Shown here: positions 8,300 through 13,872 of the stretch, one piece after another | Layout of the letters: each line of letters begins with the position of its first letter | Position numbering within the stretch: position 1 is the first letter of the stretch | Assembly: GCA_000697335.1 (NCBI GenBank) | Contig: JNEM01014362.1 | Location: 1 to 13,872 of the forward strand | Reading direction: 5' to 3' | DNA from: Conidiobolus incongruus B7586 | Lineage: Eukaryota; Entomophthoromycota; Entomophthoromycetes; Entomophthorales; Conidiobolaceae | DNA length: 13,872 bases | Translations under genes and position numbers: made by a program | Notes under the pieces: generated by a model | What the model was told of the DNA's origin: nothing | Database searches by the model: none | The model's input: only the letters and a program-made list of their open reading frames with translations

Positions 8300-11200
8300 A
8301 TGGATCATTTTACATTAGCTAATATTGAAAACTTAATCAAATACCCTTTGAAATTTAAAACTAACGATAATAATTTGGAAAAAATATTGGATGAGCCTTT
8401 AAATAGCGATTGGTCACTAACTCATTTTCAGTAATTTGAAATTTTAAATTATATAGAAATTCTATTAATCTGAGATTTAGAATATGGTGTCACTCCCTAC
8501 TAAATATCAATCCTTATGAACAACCATCAAAAATTTCTTGCAATCTTTTACAATTGGCTAATTTAATCGTTACAAGTTCTAAAAACCCTACAAAATTACC
8601 TTTAGTGTATCAATTTTTCGAACTTCAATTGCACCAATATTTTGCAGGATTAATATATCCTGAGGGTATTGATCACCCAGAGTTGAAAAACTATTCCAAG
8701 ATTGAGGACAATTATTTAACTGTAGAATTTTGGCAATTATTAATTGAAATTTTAAAATTTTTTGGAATACTTTTGGATGGTTTGAAAAATGATGAATTAT
8801 TGGGTAAGCTTATTGTTTCAGATTAAGTTTTTGGATTAATGAATGTGGTAGGGTATTTGTATTCAAATCAATTCTTGCCAAAATTGACGCAGTTTCCAAA
8901 ATTTATTGATACACTTCAAAAGGAAGGGAATTCGATGAGTGAGGAGGCGATTGCATACTGGATTACATTGCTAAAAAATTGTAGTATAAAGTTGAAGCAG
9001 TGTCCGGAATTGGTGGAATTATTCATCAATCAAGTAATTCATTTTAAACTATTTTGGATGGTTCATTCATACTTTTAATTAGAGTTCAGATAATGATCCT
9101 TTAAAACTATTTCCGATGTAACTAAACTCAATCCATAATTAATTAATTGTACTATAACTTAATCAATATTTAGTTATTTTTACCCTATTCAATATTTCAA
9201 CCACAGTGAAATGATGGTACGTATCTCCGTCAAAGTTCTATGTCTCAATATCTTTTCAAGTAATTTAATTCCAATTTCATTTATACTTTACTAAAACTTC
9301 AATTAGTTAAAAATCCAGCAATCGTCCAACTAATTAAATCCCAAACCACCAGCAGCCACAACGATCCCAATCCATTGGATTTTATTACTACTTGGACGCT
9401 TCAAAATCAACTCAAATTCCACAACTATGTCCAATGTATTCATACCAATAATTTAGAGTAAATCCCATCAAAATTTTTTATTATTACTACTAACCATCCT
9501 TAGTGATGCTGAGACCATATGGTTCGAAATTCAAGACAATTTAGAATTTTTAAACGATATCTTAACTGTTGGTGACCCCTCTATCACCTATCAATTCTTA
9601 ACTCAAAATTACTCTCTTGTATTCTTATCACTTATAAAGAATCACTGGGTTATCAATGACATTAAAATTCATGTAATTTGAATATTTTTGTGGAGAATAA
9701 TAAGTTTAATTGTTTAGTTGGGTGATTTTAGATACTTTCAATTGCTCACAGTACTAATGGAGACTTTCAAGTGCGAGAAATTATTAAATGGTTTGGTTTA
9801 TTCCTTATTTGCTACTGAGATTGGTGATTTGACCACATTCAAAACTGATATTAAAAAATGGAGATTAGAATTTAATGACGAGGATTTAGATTGGATGGAG
9901 GGGTGTAATTTAATAGGTAATCAAATTTTGTAAATGTGGAATATGAATTAATTATTAATAAAATATTTAATATTATAGATAATAGGTAACTTGAATTTTA
10001 ACAAATCAGCATTTTCTAATTCATATTAATTGATAGATACGATCCCATCCACAAAGCCTCCAACCTTAATAATTATTTAGAACAGCTATTAGAAGTTCTT
10101 GATACTGAAAATCAAAATACTTCCCAACTTATATTCTTGATAATTAATTTTTTAAAATTAATCTTATCAAATTCTCAAAGTATGCGAATTTCAAATATTA
10201 AATACATTTTATTAACTCATAGATTTAGAATTGAATCCTTATATGCTGACAACCATAGGTCTAATACCCAGTAAATTATTGAAACAATATTTAACAAATT
10301 TAGAAATTACAACCGTTCAAGTAATTTCCTTAATATTAGTTATTATTAGTAACTCATTGATGATTTTAGGATTTGAAACAATGCTATGACACCAATAGTT
10401 GGCTATGGTTGATAGTTTCCAGTAATGAAAGTAATCAATCAGGGGATGGAAAATGGCCCGAATTGGTAAAATCTTTGCCATGATTATTGTTATCATTAAT
10501 TGATCTATTAAAAAATTGTTTAGATTTATTATTCCAAACCACTCTTCAAAACCATAATTAAATTCTTAATCCATACTCAACTGTTGAAATACCCATTAAT
10601 TACAAAAGTAAATGAATTAATACTTAACTGATACATATGTTAATTAATAAACTTAGAGTATTAGGGAATTTCTAATCGACTTAGTTTATTTTCCAGGAAC
10701 TTTAAATTGCTTAGAGTTTGACAATGGAACTGAATTGATGGTAATTCACCTTGAATTTGAAATTATGAGTATTAACAATTTATTAGGAATTGTTCGAAAC
10801 GAATAAATCGAAATTGAAGGATTTAATCCCTTTGAAAAATTTAAATCCTCAAATATGGTTAGGATATTTTCAATATTTTAAAGGTAATCACTTTACCATT
10901 TAATTGGTTTTTTATTGATTACTAATTTTATTAGATTTGGAATCGATGAATGCTGGTAGCGAAAGTCGATTATTAAATTTTAATTTGGAATATTGCTTAA
11001 AACTCAGTTTAAAGGATTTCAACTCTAAAAACTTAGATTTATGTAAGTTAAATAATTAGACAATTTGATTGGTTACTAATTTTCTATAGTACAATTAATT
11101 AATCTCCACTACCAATTGTATCAATTACTACATTGGTATTTACGCATTAATATTTATCAACTCGGACAACTTTTACCCAAATTACCAAAATCACCAACCC

Positions 11201-11729
11201 CCGTATCAAAGGATATCCTCCACCTCAAAGACGACAATAAATTATCAGTAGGTGTTCGCATTCCAGCAAATTACCCCACCATTGAGAACCTCGTACTACT
11301 GATTGACGATACATCCACTCATTTGAATTTCTATCAAACCTTGAAGTCCACATTTCTGAAAATGACAACATTAAAACTCAAATACTCCTTCCATCTTTTG
11401 GATTTACAATTTGATCCCCATTTACCTGATAATAGTCACGACAAGGTTGTAGAAGTTTTAAATATTTCAAACGGGACTAGATTTAAGATGATTTTTTTAA
11501 ATTTTGGAGAATGTGAAATTACGAGGTAAATAATATTGAAATTGATAACTGATCATTTATTAATTGACGAATTAGGAATTTAATGTTTCAAAATCAATTG
11601 AAAATATTTCAAAAAATGGAAATGAAATTAATTAGAAAGTTGAAGTTGGATCAACCCTTGAAGTTAGACGAAATACTAGAAGAGTTTGGGGAGGATGATG
11701 ACGATAATGAAGACACGGATTCCTGTTAG
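8300..11729 (+). CDS. CLEC16A / Ema / GOP-1 family protein with FPL domain (18 exons)
   Basis: Exons: 8300-8430, 8481-8803, 8852-9033, 9083-9117, 9174-9259, 9307-9457, 9504-9672, 9718-9916, 9979-9985, 10037-10179, 10229-10320, 10370-10465, 10524-10607, 10657-10740, 10787-10883, 10935-11042, 11090-11525, 11576-11729. They total 2577 nt, an uninterrupted 858-aa protein. Introns are 45-62 nt, begin GTA and end TAG; several carry CTAAC/CTAAT branch-like words. The FPL domain spans about 45-253. VYQFFELQLHQYF matches the family's VFDFFLEKNMFVFF, EEAIAYWITLLKNCSIKL matches EEIMAYYISFLKTLSLKL, and YFNHSEMMVRISVKVLCLNIF matches FFNHPESMVRIAVRTITLNVY. LEFLNDIL (after about 310) and a C-terminal FKMIFLNF block plus Lys-rich helix also fit; the tail is acidic (842-857). 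In animals these proteins act on endosomes in trafficking, autophagy and mitophagy. Human CLEC16A is about 1050 aa, so this one is shorter in the disordered parts. The 7-nt exon and the intron at 10466-10523 are the least certain parts. Confidence 0.87.
9979..9985 (+). other. Putative 7-nt microexon of the CLEC16A-like gene
   Basis: Exon 8 ends in phase 1 at 9916, while the next clear exon (10037) needs phase 2. The seven bases ATAATAG between a TAG acceptor at 9978 and a GTAACT donor at 9986 restore the frame, adding Asp-Asn and part of Arg. The flanking introns would be 62 and 51 nt, normal for this gene. The alternative is a single 134-nt intron from a GTGTAA donor at 9903, which would be twice the usual length with a poorer donor. 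Confidence 0.5.
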
Positions 11730-11783
11730 TGAAGTTGATTACAATATTCAATTAATCGAACAAAATATAAATTTTTGATAAAA

Positions 11784-11789
11784 AATAAA
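11784..11789 (+). terminator. Polyadenylation signal of the CLEC16A-like gene
   Basis: AATAAA lies 55 nt after the TAG stop at 11727-11729. It sits in the 169-bp space shared with the convergent minus-strand gene. Confidence 0.45.
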
Positions 11790-11861
11790 ATTTTGATCAA
11801 TTATCATTATTGAGTTCAATAATTGCTAGATTATATATATATATTTAATTGGTTTTGAATT

Positions 11862-11867
11862 TTTATT
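11862..11867 (-). terminator. Polyadenylation signal of the minus-strand nuclear-type gene
   Basis: TTTATT on the plus strand reads AATAAA on the minus strand, about 32 nt past the TGA at 11899. With the opposite signal at 11784-11789 it implies that the two 3' ends meet or nearly overlap. Confidence 0.4.
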
Positions 11868-11898
11868 GGTAAACTTATTTAGCTCTATTTAATTGAAT

Positions 11899-12866
11899 TC
11901 ATTTTTTAATGACTTTGACCTTATTGGGTACTACATCTTCTAAATTCGAATTAATATCATGATACTTTTAAATATATTTGCACTTACTCTTTGTACTTTG
12001 CCTCTTCTTGGGACTTTGAGTCCTGCTCACCTGAACCGTCAAATTATTTTTTAACTTAGACACTCTACTCCCCCTAGGTGTTTGTAATGGTGTTTTCGGC
12101 TGCTGTTTGGAATGACGTCCTAAACAATCAATATGAGTTGTAATATTGAATCATTTTAAGTACCTCGCTTTTTGGGTGTTTTACTAATAGTATCGGATGA
12201 TGGCGGTGGAATATCGCTCTGTTGGGAACTGAGAGGAGTCACTTGGAAGGATGGTAAATTCACTATAGTGGAATTAATATATATATATATATATATATAT
12301 TTGAATAATAACAATATGTGTTAAAATTACTTTGATTAGGTAGATCAATAACCGGTAAAGGCTAAGGAAATCAATGAATAAAACATAAAAATTTTCAAAA
12401 AAATTAATAATTACTTGAGGTTGAGTATTTAAACTCTTTTGAAATTGACTCAATTGAACTTGTCTATTCTCTTCAGCTTCTAAATATCTTATTAATCCAT
12501 CGATTTCGATATTGTTATTATTGTAACAATTTACCTAATATTGAAGTATATAGCAACTTTTGATCACCCAATTCCAAGGATGCTAAATCTTCTTGAATAT
12601 CGTATCCTTCACAATCTCTAAATCTAGAAATTTTCACACTAATTAAAATTAATATTACCGTATCACTTAAATAATTGAATTTTTTTATACTTTTTTAAAT
12701 GATAAACGGTTTCAATAGTTTTTTCCGTCTTTTGTTTTAGTTCACTCACTGTAAATTGGTTGGGAATACTGATGCATAATTTTAATAGAATTTCACTACT
12801 ATTTAAGTTTAGAGTACACCAGTTGAATTCTGAAATGATTAGAATTTGTAATTTTTGAAAAGACAT
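11899..12866 (-). CDS. Basic Ser/Thr-Pro-rich, probably nuclear protein (7 exons), family not recognised
   Basis: Exons on the minus strand are 12866-12691, 12638-12535, 12479-12415, 12361-12331, 12262-12164, 12119-11988 and 11939-11899. They total 648 nt, giving an uninterrupted 215-aa protein. The six introns (44-68 nt) begin GTA and end TAG. Reading straight through the first donor hits a stop 8 codons later. Residues 23-59 (EILLKLC, then FTVSELKQKT and TVYHLKN) have the spacing of a winged-helix or HTH segment, but this is only a resemblance. Residues 66-93 are acidic, 95-113 Gln-rich. From 127 the protein is disordered-looking with repeated TP/SP sites, a KTPKKRGR patch (153-160) that recalls a nuclear localisation signal or AT-hook, and a Lys-rich C-terminus. 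I infer a chromatin- or DNA-associated factor. It is convergent with the CLEC16A-like gene. Exon 4 is only 31 nt and the AT microsatellite lies inside intron 4. Confidence 0.72.
12277..12300. repeat. (AT)12 microsatellite inside an intron
   Basis: Twelve AT units lie inside the fourth intron of the minus-strand gene (12263-12330). They make it the longest intron in the window at 68 nt. Length variation is likely. Confidence 0.85.
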
Positions 12867-12886
12867 TTTAATTATTATATTTTTTT

Positions 12887-12930
12887 AACTCTGATTTTTT
12901 TTTCAGTTTAGTAAAATTTAAATCAGAGTT
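12887..12930. repeat. 11-bp perfect inverted repeat just upstream of the minus-strand gene
   Basis: AACTCTGATTT (12887-12897) and AAATCAGAGTT (12920-12930) are perfect inverted copies with a 22-nt spacer. The near arm is only 21 nt upstream of the ATG at 12866. It may be a leader stem-loop or a dyad binding site close to the transcription start. Confidence 0.6.
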
Positions 12931-13872
12931 TTAAAAATTTAAAATTATGGGAATATTAATTTATCCTTTTCAAGATTTATTATTTGTTAGAATTTTAAAT
13001 TTATCAAAAATAATATAACAAATTTAATTTATCAATGAATCAGATAATATATCTGCCCATCCCAGATTAAACCCTTAAATTTGAAAAATGATGTTATCCA
13101 GAATTAAAATATGGTAGTATAATTAAATTTTAATATATTAGTCGATTATTCATTCATAATATTAATTATTGATATTTAAATATAAGATATTCAAATATTT
13201 TTTTAATTCAAATAATTAAAACATTTCTAATATATATACAGGTTCCATAATAAATATAAAAATAAATTTTTTATTAAAAACATATTAATATATATATATA
13301 TATATATATATTTAACTGAATAAAAATAAATACGAATTTTGAAAATTAAATAAAATATTGAATAATAATATTTAATCTTAAATACCTTAAAATACTAAAA
13401 ATAGTTAAATTTAACAAAATTATATTTACAAGACTTTAATAAATATAACTATACTCTGAGCATTTGAAATATAATATTATAATTTTGAGTACTTATATAT
13501 AATATCGTTTTGAGATAATTGGTATAATATTTGGTTATATATTATTTATTTTTATTTTTTTTAGTTTTTTGACTAATATCAAAGTTTTTGAAAATAATGA
13601 AATTTATTTATTATTTTATTTATTATAGGTAAAATATTCAAAACAATATCCTTTTATAGTTTATATATTAATATTATTGTTTTGTTATTATTAATTATAA
13701 AATTTTCTATATTAAAATTATAAATTTATAAATATTTTAATATATAGTTCCTAAACTCATAATTTATTTGATTTTTTATATATTTTTTTCAAAACTATTA
13801 TAATTTAAATAAATAAGTTATATTCTTTAATTATTAATATAATTTAATTATAACCACTTTTAATATTATTTA
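12931..13872. other. AT-rich non-coding region
   Basis: This end of the window is very AT-rich with no supportable gene on either strand. The only distinct item is the (AT)12 tract at 13288-13311. Confidence 0.7.
13288..13311. repeat. (AT)12 microsatellite
   Basis: Twelve AT units in intergenic DNA, the same length as the tract at 12277-12300 about 1 kb away. Confidence 0.85.

Noticed and set aside
8804-8827. An 18- or 24-nt intron in the CLEC16A-like gene
   Set aside because: The 18-nt version leaves an in-frame stop and the 24-nt version needs an AAG acceptor. The 48-nt intron 8804-8851 ending in TAG keeps the frame and gives a better match (ELLGYLYSNQFLPKL) to the family.
8554-9933. Separate small genes at 8554-8826, 8839-9078 and 9718-9933
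   Set aside because: These frames join in phase through short introns into one CLEC16A-like protein, so they are exon fragments rather than independent genes.
1-13872. Organellar (mitochondrial) origin suggested by the extreme A/T content
   Set aside because: Signal peptides, Kex2 sites, a GPI tail, an FPL-domain endosomal protein and spliceosomal GT-AG introns all indicate nuclear DNA.

Overview
The window looks like nuclear DNA of a small-genome, extremely AT-rich eukaryote, most likely a fungus and possibly an early-diverging one. Sampled intergenic lines are only about 10-20% G+C. Two genes are packed with introns of 44-68 nt that begin GTA (mostly GTAA) and all end in TAG. Two other genes encode typical fungal cell-surface products: a Ser/Gly-rich GPI-type wall protein and a Kex2-processed repeat precursor. 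No bacterial features, rRNA, tRNA, CRISPR or recognisable transposon were seen. The taxon (for example an entomophthoralean or glomeromycete-like lineage) is a guess from composition and gene style.

Layout. Positions 1-1092 are AT-rich non-coding DNA with one striking G+C-rich palindrome (601-616). A minus-strand intronless gene (1575 to 1093) encodes a 160-aa secreted, probably GPI-anchored protein whose predicted mature N-terminus is histidine and is followed by a His/Asp cluster. Its upstream side holds an isolated, less AT-rich block (about 1737-2000) with repeated CCTAGTTT and inverted ACCCCTAG/CTAGGGGT motifs. About 2.6 kb of AT-rich DNA follows. A plus-strand intronless gene (4667-6004) then encodes a 445-aa secreted precursor built from nine peptide repeats separated by dibasic or polybasic Kex2-type sites. 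Positions 6090-8220 are again AT-rich and apparently empty.

The right part carries two convergent intron-rich genes. On the plus strand, 8300-11729 can be assembled from 18 exons into an uninterrupted 858-aa protein of the CLEC16A/Ema/GOP-1 (FPL domain) family of endosome, autophagy and mitophagy regulators. One exon is only 7 nt long. On the minus strand, 12866 to 11899 can be assembled from 7 exons into a 215-aa basic, Ser/Thr-Pro-rich protein, probably nuclear, with a possible winged-helix-like N-terminal segment. The two stop codons lie only 169 bp apart. Beyond 12930 only AT-rich DNA and an (AT)12 tract were found.

The genes do not form an operon or an obvious cluster. The two left genes are secreted surface products with separate promoters; the two right genes are intracellular housekeeping or regulatory genes. 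The most novel item is the repeat precursor at 4667-6004, whose cysteine-free peptides with a shared VNSPxxxQQQ core look like candidates for secreted self-assembling or signalling peptides.
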